From NCBI GenBank assembly GCA_025353765.1, contig JANXOD010000002.1, positions 1 through 64,000 on the forward strand: DNA of 64,000 bases, read 5' to 3'. The position numbers were made by a program, and so were the translations under genes. This DNA is from Sphingobacteriales bacterium (GTDB taxonomy: Bacteria > Bacteroidota > Bacteroidia > Sphingobacteriales > Sphingobacteriaceae). Shown here in pieces: positions 51,322 through 60,747 of the stretch. Under the pieces are notes generated by a model. That model was not told the DNA's origin. It saw only the letters and a program-made list of their open reading frames with translations, and did no database searches. Within the stretch, counting starts at the first letter, position 1; every line of letters starts with the position of its first letter.

Positions 51322-52137
51322 TTAATGGTTCAATTTCTGATAATTTTCAATGGCTTTTCTAACATTACCATATTGATCCAATAATTTCCGGGCAGTTTCG
51401 GGATTTACATCTATTGATTGCATGACCATGTTTACAGCACGGTCTATCAATTTGTAATTAGATAATTGCATATCAATCATTTTATTTCCTTTAACCCGGC
51501 CAAGGCTTATCATAACAGTTGTACTAATCATATTGAGGACAAGCTTTTGAGCTGTTCCGGATTTCATGCGGGTAGATCCTGTTACAAACTCCGGTCCTAC
51601 AATTACTTCAACAGGGTATTTTGCTTCTTTTGCTATCGGACTGTTTTCATTACAAACTATGCAAGCTGTTCCTAAACCCATTTCATTCGCCTTACGTAAG
51701 CCCCCAATAACATAAGGTGTAGTGCCCGATGCTGCTATGCCTACCAATACATCTTTCTTATTAATATTGTATTTTACAAGATCTTTCCAGGCTTGTTCCA
51801 TATCATCCTCAGCAAATTCAACTGCTTTTCTAATTGCCGTATCCCCGCCTGCAATAATGCCTACAACCAAGTTAAAAGGAACACCGTATGTTGGCGGGCA
51901 TTCTGATGCATCTAAAATACCCAAGCGGCCGCTTGTCCCAGCTCCAATATAAAATAACCTTCCACCGGCTTTCAAATTCCTCACAATAACATGCACCAAT
52001 TTTTCAATTTGTGGTATAGCCTTTTCAACTGCACCAGGCACTGTTTTATCTTCCTTGTTAATGCCATTGAGCACTTCTGCTACAGACATTTTTTCAAGGT
52101 TGTTATAATGAGAATCCTGTTCGGTTGTTCTTTTCAT
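51322..52137 (-). CDS. murQ: N-acetylmuramic acid 6-phosphate etherase
   Basis: SIS domain: LFYIGAGTSGRLGILDASECPPTYG...GIAASGTTPYVIGGLRKANEMG...EFVTGSTRMKSGTAQKLVLNMIST. Confidence 0.95.
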   Translation of the reverse strand: MKRTTEQDSHYNNLEKMSVAEVLNGINKEDKTVPGAVEKAIPQIEKLVHVIVRNLKAGGRLFYIGAGTSGRLGILDASECPPTYGVPFNLVVGIIAGGDTAIRKAVEFAEDDMEQAWKDLVKYNINKKDVLVGIAASGTTPYVIGGLRKANEMGLGTACIVCNENSPIAKEAKYPVEVIVGPEFVTGSTRMKSGTAQKLVLNMISTTVMISLGRVKGNKMIDMQLSNYKLIDRAVNMVMQSIDVNPETARKLLDQYGNVRKAIENYQKLNH

Positions 52138-52290
52138 TTTCAGGAATTATTGGTGCAAAAATCGGATAATTATACGGGATTTTAAATAAAATAACACCTG
52201 CACTTCCATGATGCCTGATTTATTAACTGAAGTTTGATTTTAAAGAATGAGGCTGGTACCTTATAATAATTTTTTGCATAAATGGGGTTT

Positions 52291-52368
52291 TGCGTTAGGG
52301 TTGTAGTGGAAATCCTTTTTTCTTTTGGAGCAAAAAGATTGTAACGAAAACCTGCCCGAACGCCCGAA
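52291..52368 (+). ncRNA. Candidate structured intergenic element (GCGTTAGGG...GTAGTGGAAATCC...GTAACGAAAACC)
   Basis: Stem aatcctttttt / caaaaagatt flanked by the conserved-looking blocks GCGTTAGGGTTGTAGTGGA and GTAACGAAAACCTGCCCGAACGCCCG; resembles a recurrent Bacteroidota intergenic element from memory. Confidence 0.5.
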
Positions 52369-52458
52369 TTATTATCTTAAAATCATTTATTAATGGAATT
52401 CAGGTTATTAGCATGTGAATTAAGCCTAAGTTCTTACTTTTGAATTTTAATACCACTA

Positions 52459-54069
52459 ATGAAACCCACAACGAGTAAGAATATTTGGATAGCTGCAGGA
52501 TATGCGGGTGTATTGATTTTGGGTATGCTGATCGGGCCGAAATTTGCCCGTGAGAATGTTAGCTCAAAAAGTGGCTCATTTTTGTCATTTAGCATGGATG
52601 GCAGATATGAAAAAGTGGATAAAGTTATACAGATCATTAATGACCATTATGTGGATTCGGTGAAAACAGATACCATAGAAGAGCTGGCAATTGAAGAGGT
52701 TTTAAAGCATCTTGATCCTCATTCTAAGTATTTAAAGCCAACAGAAGCATCTTTGTTATCTGAAGATCTGGAAGGAAATTTTGATGGTATTGGGATTGAA
52801 TATTTTCTTTTGAATGATACGTTATTGGTTACTGCTGTTACTCCCAATGGTCCGGCCTATAAAGCCGGATTATTGCATGGCGATAAAATAATCAAGATAA
52901 ATAATTCATCGTCAGCGGGTGCAAAACTTGCCAATAAACAAGTAGTAGAAGCTATACGTGGCAAAAAGGGCACAACTGTAGATTTGCTTATAAAGCGTGA
53001 TGACCAGTTAAAAAACGTAAAGGTTATACGAGATCAAATTAATATCAGCAGTATTGACGCTGCGTATCTTTTAAATAACGAAGCAGGATATATTAAGATC
53101 AGCAAGTTTGGGGCTAATACGGATCGGGATTTTGCAGAATCGTTAAAAAAATTAAAACAAGCCGGGATGAAAAACCTGGTTTTAGACCTTAGAGAAAACG
53201 GTGGCGGATATTTAAATTCTGCAACAGCTTTGGCAGATGAGTTTTTGGGTTATAAGCAATTAATTGTATATACCGAAGGCTTGCATGAGCCTCGAACTAA
53301 TTATTACGCCACCGAAGAAGGGGGTTTTGAGAATGGGAAACTAGTGGTATTGATCGATGAAAATAGTGCTTCTGCAAGTGAAATTGTTGCCGGAGCCGTA
53401 CAGGATTTGGATAGAGGAACTATTATTGGTCGCCGGTCATTTGGTAAGGGTTTAGTACAGGAACCATTTAGTTTTGGTGATGGTTCTGTTTTAAATTTAA
53501 CTATTTCACGCTATTATACCCCTTCGGGCAGGTCTATTCAAAAATCTTATAAAAATGGGATTGATGCTTATTATGATGAAGTAGGCAGCAGGTATAAAAA
53601 TGGAGAGTTATCATCAGATGGAAGAAGCCTAAATGATACACTCTATAACAAGCAAAAAACATACACTACAAAATCTGGTAAAGTGCTTTATGGAGGAGGA
53701 GGGATTATGCCGGATATCTATATTCCCATTGATACCAGCGGATATACTACGTATTACCGCAATATAAATCGGACTGAGATTTTAAATGATTTCCTGTTTA
53801 ATTACCTGGTTAAAAGAATACACTTTTCTGATTTAAACAATTTGATCAAGAATTTTAAATTATCAGATGAGGATTTTAGAATCTTTGTAAAAATAGCTTC
53901 CGCAAAAGGAATAAAACCATCAGCCTTGCAGTTAGAGTTATCCAGAAAAGAAATTCAAAAAGATCTAAAAGCCGTATTAGCACGTTATAGTTTCGGCGAT
54001 GAAGGATTTTATCGAGTGCTTAATGCAGAAGACCGGGCTATAACCCGGTCTTTGGAAGTATTTAAATAA
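52459..54069 (+). CDS. S41 family C-terminal processing peptidase
   Basis: PDZ domain AGLLHGDKIIKIN; VLDLRENGGGYLNSA; DENSASASEIVAGAVQDLDRGTIIGRRSFGKGLVQ. Confidence 0.95.
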   Translation: MKPTTSKNIWIAAGYAGVLILGMLIGPKFARENVSSKSGSFLSFSMDGRYEKVDKVIQIINDHYVDSVKTDTIEELAIEEVLKHLDPHSKYLKPTEASLLSEDLEGNFDGIGIEYFLLNDTLLVTAVTPNGPAYKAGLLHGDKIIKINNSSSAGAKLANKQVVEAIRGKKGTTVDLLIKRDDQLKNVKVIRDQINISSIDAAYLLNNEAGYIKISKFGANTDRDFAESLKKLKQAGMKNLVLDLRENGGGYLNSATALADEFLGYKQLIVYTEGLHEPRTNYYATEEGGFENGKLVVLIDENSASASEIVAGAVQDLDRGTIIGRRSFGKGLVQEPFSFGDGSVLNLTISRYYTPSGRSIQKSYKNGIDAYYDEVGSRYKNGELSSDGRSLNDTLYNKQKTYTTKSGKVLYGGGGIMPDIYIPIDTSGYTTYYRNINRTEILNDFLFNYLVKRIHFSDLNNLIKNFKLSDEDFRIFVKIASAKGIKPSALQLELSRKEIQKDLKAVLARYSFGDEGFYRVLNAEDRAITRSLEVFK

Positions 54070-54082
54070 GTTAAAAAACTAA

Positions 54083-54301
54083 TTACTTTTTAGAAGTATC
54101 TGCTTTAACAGTATCTTTTTTTGCTTTAAGCGTATCATGGCTTAAGGTGTCAGATTTCAGTGCATCCTGTAATAAAGAATCAGCGGAAGCTGCGGCTTTA
54201 ATGGAATCTTGTTTTTCTTTGGCTGCTTTGTCAGCATTACTATTACACGCACCTAAAATTAGGGTAGCTGTTAAAATGGATAGTAAAAGAGTTCTTTTCA
54301 T
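54083..54301 (-). CDS. Small hypothetical lipoprotein
   Basis: Lipobox LILGAC; Lys/Asp/Thr-rich tail KAKKDTVKADTSKK. Confidence 0.65.
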   Translation of the reverse strand: MKRTLLLSILTATLILGACNSNADKAAKEKQDSIKAAASADSLLQDALKSDTLSHDTLKAKKDTVKADTSKK

Positions 54302-54332
54302 ATTGTTTTAAGTTTAAATACAAGTTTACAAA

Positions 54333-55634
54333 TTATTTTTGTCGGAAGTAGATTTGTATTGGTACACCGGTAAAATCAAAGTGTTCTCTTAGTTTGTTTT
54401 CAACGAAGCGCTTGTAAGGTTCCTTTACATACTGAGGTAAATTACAGAAGAAAGCAAACATCGGCGATGAAGCATTGATCTGGGTAATATATTTAATCTT
54501 CACATACTTACCTTTTACAGCTGGTGGTGGAAAATTTTCTATAATGGGTAGCATCACATCATTTAGTTTTGATGTAGGTATTTTCTTGAGTTTATTTTCA
54601 TACACTTTTGATGCTGCTTCCAGAGCTTTAAAGATGCGTTGTTTTTCTGTTACGGATGTAAAGACAATGGGAACATCATTAAAGGGAGCTAATTTTTCAT
54701 AAATTAATTCTTCAAAAACTTTAGTCGTTTTGGTATTCTTCTCAATTAAATCCCACTTATTAACTAAAATAACCACCCCTTTTTTGTTCTTCTCAGCTAA
54801 ATGAAAAATATTAATATCCTGAGATTCTATCCCATCTACTGCATCAATCATTAAGATGACCACATCTGCTTCTTCCAAAGCTTTAATGGTACGCATCACA
54901 GAATAAAATTCTATATTCTCTTTAACTTTTGTCTTTTTACGTAGCCCGGCGGTATCGATCAGCATAAACTCATGCCCGAACTGATTGTAATGGATATGAA
55001 TAGAATCGCGTGTAGTACCAGCAATCGGAGTTACAATATTACGTTCTTTACCTATCAGTGCATTAATTAAGGATGATTTACCCACATTCGGACGGCCAAC
55101 AATGGCATATTTAGGCAATTGATTTTCGTCTTCGGGTTCTTCTTCAAAGTGTTTGATCACTTCATCCAGTAATTCTCCGGTACCAGAGCCAGACATAGAT
55201 GAAAGCGGATAAATCTCACCTAAACCTAAACTGTAAAATATACTGGCATCGGTTAACCGCTGATTGTTATCTACTTTATTAACCACCACAAAAACTGGTT
55301 TCTGGCTTCTGCGAAGTAATTTGGCAATATCATCATCCAGATCTGTTATTCCAGTTACTACATCCACCATAAAAAGAATGACGGTTGCTTCTTCAATGGC
55401 GATAACCACCTGCTCCCGTATGGCTGCTTCAAACACATCTTCAGAGTGCGCAACATAGCCACCGGTATCAATTACTGTAAAGTTCTTACCAACCCATTCT
55501 GCTATGCCGTAATGCCTGTCGCGAGTAACACCACTATAATCATCTACTATGGCTTTGCGTGTTTCGGTTAATCTGTTATATAAAGTTGATTTTCCTACAT
55601 TCGGGCGGCCAACTATTGCTACTATATTGCTCAT
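54333..55634 (-). CDS. der: Ribosome biogenesis GTPase Der
   Basis: Two G domains: [14 protein letters not shown] and [16 protein letters not shown]-like C-terminus. Confidence 0.97.
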   Translation of the reverse strand: MSNIVAIVGRPNVGKSTLYNRLTETRKAIVDDYSGVTRDRHYGIAEWVGKNFTVIDTGGYVAHSEDVFEAAIREQVVIAIEEATVILFMVDVVTGITDLDDDIAKLLRRSQKPVFVVVNKVDNNQRLTDASIFYSLGLGEIYPLSSMSGSGTGELLDEVIKHFEEEPEDENQLPKYAIVGRPNVGKSSLINALIGKERNIVTPIAGTTRDSIHIHYNQFGHEFMLIDTAGLRKKTKVKENIEFYSVMRTIKALEEADVVILMIDAVDGIESQDINIFHLAEKNKKGVVILVNKWDLIEKNTKTTKVFEELIYEKLAPFNDVPIVFTSVTEKQRIFKALEAASKVYENKLKKIPTSKLNDVMLPIIENFPPPAVKGKYVKIKYITQINASSPMFAFFCNLPQYVKEPYKRFVENKLREHFDFTGVPIQIYFRQK

Positions 55635-55871
55635 TTTTTAGTATTTAGTATCAAGTATTCTTTAAGGAGACTATCAACTTCAGTACAATTAATACTTTTT
55701 TGTTTAATTATTGTATAAGGATATGCTTTCTCTAGGAGAATATTATTCATTGCATATCAGATATTTTATCATTTAATTCTTTTTATCAGTTTATTCCTTT
55801 TATTATATACCTGATACTTCTCTAATGGGCATTTTTTTGATACTAAATACTATGTACTTAATACTTCTCTT

Positions 55872-56750
55872 CTAACCTTCATATCCAAATTGTTTCAGAT
55901 AGTTTTTACGATTACGCCAATCAGGAATAACTTTTACAAACATTTCTAGAAACACCTTTTTCTGTAAAAACTCTTCCATGTCTTTGCGGGCGTATGTACC
56001 CACTTTTTTTAACATTTCGCCTGCCTTACCAATGATGATATTTTTTTGCGAATCCCGCTCTACAATAATTTCAGAGCTGATTCGGATGATTTTAGGCTCA
56101 TCTTTAAAAGCCGTGATGATGATCTCTGTACTATAGGGGATCTCTTTATCATACAATTTGAAAACCTTTTCCCGGATTATTTCTGAAACGAAAAATCGTT
56201 CGTTTCTATCAGTAAGTACATCCTTATCATAATAAGCCGGATGCTCTGGCAAATTATCCATAATGAACTGCATTACTGCCGGAACATTATGATCATGCAA
56301 AGCTGATACTGCAAAAACAGCTTGAGGTTTTAAGGTTTCCTGCCAGTAGATTATTTTTTCTTTAACCAGGTCTTCATTTGATTTATCAATCTTATTAATG
56401 ATCACGGCAATGGGCGATGTTGTTTTTGACAGCTTCTCCAGCACATCGTTCTCATCGTATTTTTCATTAATATCAGTTACAAAAAGAATGATATCAGCAT
56501 CAACTAATGATCCATTTACAAAACTCATCATAGATTCCTGCATCCCGTACACCGGTTTAATCACTCCGGGAGTATCAGAAAATACAATTTGGTAGCCATC
56601 TTCATTCACAATGCCTAAAATGCGGTGACGTGTAGTTTGCGCTTTAGCAGTAATGATAGAAAGCTTTTCACCTACCAGGGCATTCATTAGGGTAGATTTT
56701 CCAACATTGGGTTTCCCGATCAGACTAACAAATCCGGCTTTATGAGACAT
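55872..56750 (-). CDS. era: GTPase Era
   Basis: [33 protein letters not shown]...KH domain ERDSQKNIIIGKAGEMLKKVGTYAR. Confidence 0.97.
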   Translation of the reverse strand: MSHKAGFVSLIGKPNVGKSTLMNALVGEKLSIITAKAQTTRHRILGIVNEDGYQIVFSDTPGVIKPVYGMQESMMSFVNGSLVDADIILFVTDINEKYDENDVLEKLSKTTSPIAVIINKIDKSNEDLVKEKIIYWQETLKPQAVFAVSALHDHNVPAVMQFIMDNLPEHPAYYDKDVLTDRNERFFVSEIIREKVFKLYDKEIPYSTEIIITAFKDEPKIIRISSEIIVERDSQKNIIIGKAGEMLKKVGTYARKDMEEFLQKKVFLEMFVKVIPDWRNRKNYLKQFGYEG

Positions 56751-56858
56751 GTAAAATTTATTTTGAAATTTATTTGGACTGCAAAGAAACGAAATATATC
56801 TTTGCAGTCCAATTTAAAAGCAACCAACACTGTTCTTTAAAGCTTTAAATTGTTACAG

Positions 56859-56931
<73 letters not shown>

Positions 56932-56934
56932 CCT

Positions 56935-56967
56935 AAGATTGATTGTTTTTAATGCAATCAATCTTTT
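56935..56967 (+). terminator. Hairpin terminator between the two tRNAs
   Basis: AAGATTGATTG tttttaatg CAATCAATCTT ttt (perfect 11-bp stem). Confidence 0.75.
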
Positions 56968-56975
56968 TATTGAAT

Positions 56976-57047
56976 GGCCCGTTCGTCTAGGGGTGAGGAC
57001 GTTAGATTTTCATTCTAGAAACAGGGGTTCGATTCCCCTACGGGCTA
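56976..57047 (+). tRNA. tRNA-Glu (TTC)
   Basis: GGCCCGTTCGTCTAGGGG...TTAGA TTTTCAT TCTAG...AGGGGTTCGATTCCCCTACGGGCTA. Confidence 0.93.
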
Positions 57048-57057
57048 CAAAGTAAAG

Positions 57058-57101
57058 AAAAAGTTGGTTTAAGGCGATACCGCTGGACACCAACTTTTTT
57101 T
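57058..57101 (+). terminator. Hairpin terminator after tRNA-Glu
   Basis: AAAAAGTTGGT ... ACCAACTTTTTTT. Confidence 0.8.
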
Positions 57102-57206
57102 CGTTTACGGATATCGGTTAAGTATCTTCCACTTTACTAGTTTTGTTCCCTCTACATTCCTCTGAATATAAAAATTGCTATTGCTTTAGGAAAATCACAG
57201 GAAAAA

Positions 57207-57252
57207 TTGTGTAGTTAAATAACTACGTTTATATTTGTAGTCAAATAACTAC
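57207..57252 (+). promoter_or_regulatory. Bacteroidota-type promoter (TTG-N20-TATATTTG) with two palindromic operators
   Basis: TATATTTG at 57230-57237; operators GTAGTTA-AA-TAACTAC (57211-57226) and GTAGTCA-AA-TAACTAC (57237-57252). Confidence 0.8.
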
Positions 57253-57255
57253 GCA

Positions 57256-57579
57256 ATGAACTTAAGACGAGATGTATTTCAAGCCATCGCAGATCCGACA
57301 AGAAGAGCTATACTTCTCTTGGTTGCTTCGCAATCCATGACAGCAGGTGCAATAGCTTCAAACTTTGACACAGCAAGACCAACCGTTTCAAAACACTTGC
57401 AAATACTCACCGAATGTGAATTGCTTCAACAAGAGCACAACGGCAGAGAAATTTCCTATTACATCAATGCAAAACAAATGAAAGAAGTAGCCGACTTTAT
57501 TGAACCATTCCGCAAAATGTGGGATGACAGGTTTAATAAATTAGAAAGCATAATGAAAAAATACAAATCAAAAAAATAG
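57256..57579 (+). CDS. ArsR/SdpR-family winged-helix repressor
   Basis: [70 protein letters not shown]. Confidence 0.95.
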   Translation: MNLRRDVFQAIADPTRRAILLLVASQSMTAGAIASNFDTARPTVSKHLQILTECELLQQEHNGREISYYINAKQMKEVADFIEPFRKMWDDRFNKLESIMKKYKSKK

Positions 57580-57585
57580 AATAGT

Positions 57586-58053
57586 ATGGAACAAAAAACT
57601 AAGATCAATGCTGAAGACGGTAAACAGGAAATAGTGATCACAAGGGAATTTGATCTGCCATTGGAATTACTTTTTAAAGCGTATGTAGAGCCCGGGATTG
57701 TTGAGCAATGGATGGGAACGAAAGTGCTGAAACTGGAAAGTAAAAAGCACGGCAGTTACCAATTTGAAACAAGCGATGCAAAAGGAAATATAGTATTTCG
57801 GGCCAATGGTGTGATCCCTGAGTTTGTAACTAACCAGAAGATCACACGAACATTTGAAATGGAGAATACTCCTTTTGCCGTTCAGCTTGAGTTCATGGAA
57901 TTTGAGAAACTTACTAATGACACCAGTAAACTCACTATGCATATAGTTTATAAATCTGTCGCACTTCGCGATCAAATGCTAGCTTTACCCTTTGCTCAAG
58001 GCATCAATATGGCGCATAACCGACTACAAGACATCCTAAACAAATTAAAATAA
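57586..58053 (+). CDS. SRPBCC/AHSA1 domain protein
   Basis: VITREFDLPLELLFKAYVEPGIVEQWMGTKVLKLESKKHGSYQFE. Confidence 0.92.
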   Translation: MEQKTKINAEDGKQEIVITREFDLPLELLFKAYVEPGIVEQWMGTKVLKLESKKHGSYQFETSDAKGNIVFRANGVIPEFVTNQKITRTFEMENTPFAVQLEFMEFEKLTNDTSKLTMHIVYKSVALRDQMLALPFAQGINMAHNRLQDILNKLK

Positions 58054-58059
58054 CATACC

Positions 58060-58446
58060 ATGGAAAAGAAAAAATTAATTACCTATTGGGTTGCAACAAT
58101 TTTATTGTCTTTTGGTATGTTGGGGAGTGGATTGTCGCAAATATTTCATGCAAAAGGGATGATTGACTTAATTACTCCTTTAGGTTATCCATTATATTTT
58201 CTATACATCATTGGTGTCTGGAAAATACTTGGAATAATAGCTATTTTAATTCCACGGTTTAAACTTGTTAAAGAATGGGCTTATGCAGGTTTCTTTTTTG
58301 TTATGACTGGGGCTCTTGTTTCGCATTTGGCAAGCGGCGATGATAGCTTAAAGGGAATTATTAGGCCATTTATGCAAACTGTTTTTATTATTTTGTCTTG
58401 GTATTTCAGACCTGCTGATAGAAAGATCATTTCAGTTAATCAATAA
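58060..58446 (+). CDS. DoxX-like membrane protein
   Basis: Four TM segments; GSGLSQIFHAKGMIDLITPLGYPLYFLYIIGVWKILGIIAILIPRFKLVKEWAYAGFFF. Confidence 0.88.
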   Translation: MEKKKLITYWVATILLSFGMLGSGLSQIFHAKGMIDLITPLGYPLYFLYIIGVWKILGIIAILIPRFKLVKEWAYAGFFFVMTGALVSHLASGDDSLKGIIRPFMQTVFIILSWYFRPADRKIISVNQ

Positions 58447-59013
58447 ATGAATAGTATGAAAAAGGAATTGTCGCCAAAACAACATGGAGAACTCCTCACC
58501 ACATTAAAAGACCGTTTTGAGAAAAACATGAGCCGTCACAAAGGTCTTGAGTGGGCTAAGGTACAAGCCAAGCTCGAAGCTAATTGGGAGAAACTGTGGT
58601 CGCTCAATGAGATGGAAGAAACGCACGGTGAACCGGATGTTGTTGGCCTTGATAAAAAGACAGGTGAATATATTTTTTATGATTGTTCAGCGGAAAGCCC
58701 TAAATGCCGCAGAAGTATTTGTTATGACCATGAAGCGCTGGAGTTAAGGAAAGAAAATAAACCAGAAAACAGTGTTATTGGTATGGCTACTGCCATGGGA
58801 ATTGAGTTGTTAACGGAAGAACAATACCGGGAGCTACAACAACTTGGAAATTTTGATATGAAAACATCGAGTTGGGTAAAAACACCCGGTGATATTAGAA
58901 AACTCGGTGGCGCCCTCTTTTGTGATCGCCGCTATGACACGGTTTTTGTTTATCACAATGGTGCAGAATCTTACTATGCCGCCAGAGGATTTCGTGGATC
59001 GTTAAGGCTCTAA
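58447..59013 (+). CDS. DUF4256 family protein
   Basis: LLTTLKDRFEKNMSRHKGLEWAKVQAKLEANWEKLWSLNEMEETHGEPDVV...YFYDCSAESPKCRRSICYD. Confidence 0.88.
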   Translation: MNSMKKELSPKQHGELLTTLKDRFEKNMSRHKGLEWAKVQAKLEANWEKLWSLNEMEETHGEPDVVGLDKKTGEYIFYDCSAESPKCRRSICYDHEALELRKENKPENSVIGMATAMGIELLTEEQYRELQQLGNFDMKTSSWVKTPGDIRKLGGALFCDRRYDTVFVYHNGAESYYAARGFRGSLRL

Positions 59014-59026
59014 CAAAATAATATAT

Positions 59027-59623
59027 ATGATAAAGAGAGAAGTAAATCCTAAAGTTGATTTTTATTTTAGTAAAGCCAACAAATGGCAGGAAGAAATTAG
59101 GGAATTGAGAAAGATCGTTCTTGACTGCGGACTGACCGAAGAATTGAAGTGGGGCTGTCCCTGTTATACATTTCAGAAAAGCAACGTTGTTTTAATTCAT
59201 GTATTTAAAGAATACTGTGCATTTCTGTTTTTCAAAGGTGTTTTGTTAAATGATCCCAATGGTATTCTAATCCAACAAACAAAGAATGTGCAGACGGGGC
59301 GCCAGATTCGCTTCACCAATACTCGGGAAATAGTTGAGATGGAACCCATCCTGAAAGCCTATATTTTTGAAGCCCTTGAAGTGGAAAAAGCCGGTTTGAA
59401 AGTAGAACTTAAAAAGCCTGCAGAATATAAAATCCCTGAAGAATTTCAAAAGAAATTAGATAAGATCTCTGTCTTAAAAACTGCTTTTAGTGCATTAACG
59501 CCGGGACGACAAAGAGCATACATTCTTCATTTTTCTGCACCCAAACAATCCAAAACCCGGGAAACGAGAGTTGAAAAATGTATGCAGCAAATTCTCAATG
59601 GAAAGGGATTAAATGATGAGTAA
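59027..59623 (+). CDS. YdeI/DUF1801-like protein
   Basis: KWQEEIRELRKIVLDCGLTEELKWGCPCYTFQKSNVVLIHVFKEYCAFLFFKG...FSALTPGRQRAYILHFSAPKQSKTRETRVEKC. Confidence 0.88.
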   Translation: MIKREVNPKVDFYFSKANKWQEEIRELRKIVLDCGLTEELKWGCPCYTFQKSNVVLIHVFKEYCAFLFFKGVLLNDPNGILIQQTKNVQTGRQIRFTNTREIVEMEPILKAYIFEALEVEKAGLKVELKKPAEYKIPEEFQKKLDKISVLKTAFSALTPGRQRAYILHFSAPKQSKTRETRVEKCMQQILNGKGLNDE

Positions 59624-59631
59624 ACTCGATT

Positions 59632-60627
59632 TTATTTAACCAACTCCATATCCGGTTTAGATTCATCGGCTAACGATACTTTACCCCGGTTACTTCTTGC
59701 AATCCGGGAGAATAAGGAGATCTCTTTATCAAAAAGAAATCGAAAAAATAATTTTGTCCATGAAGTATGGTAGTATAATGAATTATAAAAAGAAGGAGCC
59801 TGGCTTTTTATCTGGGGCAATTTATTCCATGGAACAGAAGGGAAATCATGGTGTTCATTATGATAACCTACATTAAAGGCTATGGTATTCAGCACGCCGT
59901 AATAACTGTACGTTTCCTGTTCGCCATGTGTGAGGTAATGTTCCTGTATCCAGCGGGCACCTAAGGGGTGAAGACCTACAGAAAAGAAAAAACTTAATAC
60001 CAAAAATGAAAGAGCTTTTGGGCCTAATAGCATGTATATGGCTACACAAGAAATGAGCTGTACTGCCCAGTTTAAGGCTATCCATTTATCAAAAGCCTTA
60101 ATCTCTTTTAATCGGGATATTCTAAACAACTGGAAAAAGGGGTAAAGCAATAACCAGATTACTTTCCCAATGAAATAATTATTAATTAATCTGGCTTCCC
60201 AACGGTTGGGTAAATCGCCATCTAATTCATAAACTCCCTGAAAAGAATGATGTTTCAAATGATAGCGTTCAAAGGAAACGGAACTGGGGAATACTTGCGG
60301 AATATTTGCGAATATACCAGCCAGTCTGTTGGCAGAGCGATGTTTAAATATAAGTTGATGGGTAGATTCATGTATCATCACAAATAAAGAATGATCTGCA
60401 AATGCACCTAAGAAATAAGCTGTTGCCACTATTATCCACCAGGATTGATCAGTTACTAAGTATGCCAATACCAGTTGAAAAGTAACCAGGGCTATGATGG
60501 CAATCATCGTTGCCGGATTTTTGCCAATAAGCTTCCTGATATCCGGGTTTTGTTTTAAAATCGCTTTGGTTCGGGCATGATGAGGTTCACACTCGCTCGA
60601 ATAAATGAAGTCTGTTTTTTTTATCAC
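59632..60627 (-). CDS. Fatty acid desaturase, sphingolipid delta-4 desaturase (DES1/DEGS)-like
   Basis: His boxes HESTH, HLKHH, HNEHH; N-terminal DES-type segment DFIYSSECEPHHARTKAILKQNPDIRKLIGKNP; ETYSYYGVLNTIAFNVGYHNEHHDFPSVPWNKLP. Confidence 0.88.
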   Translation of the reverse strand: MIKKTDFIYSSECEPHHARTKAILKQNPDIRKLIGKNPATMIAIIALVTFQLVLAYLVTDQSWWIIVATAYFLGAFADHSLFVMIHESTHQLIFKHRSANRLAGIFANIPQVFPSSVSFERYHLKHHSFQGVYELDGDLPNRWEARLINNYFIGKVIWLLLYPFFQLFRISRLKEIKAFDKWIALNWAVQLISCVAIYMLLGPKALSFLVLSFFFSVGLHPLGARWIQEHYLTHGEQETYSYYGVLNTIAFNVGYHNEHHDFPSVPWNKLPQIKSQAPSFYNSLYYHTSWTKLFFRFLFDKEISLFSRIARSNRGKVSLADESKPDMELVK

Positions 60628-60747
60628 AGGGGCAAGCTACAAATAATTGTAGAGCATAAGAAAACCTAAAGGGAGTTTTTCCATGCACCATTTGACGTTT
60701 GAAACAAAAGTCAAGGAAAACTGAAGCAATTCAATTAAACACCTCTA

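Noticed and set aside
55639-55852. Inverted 15-bp arms as terminal inverted repeats of an insertion sequence
   Set aside because: The roughly 185 bp between the arms has no ORF, and the arms are low-complexity repeats; a MITE is possible but not supported.
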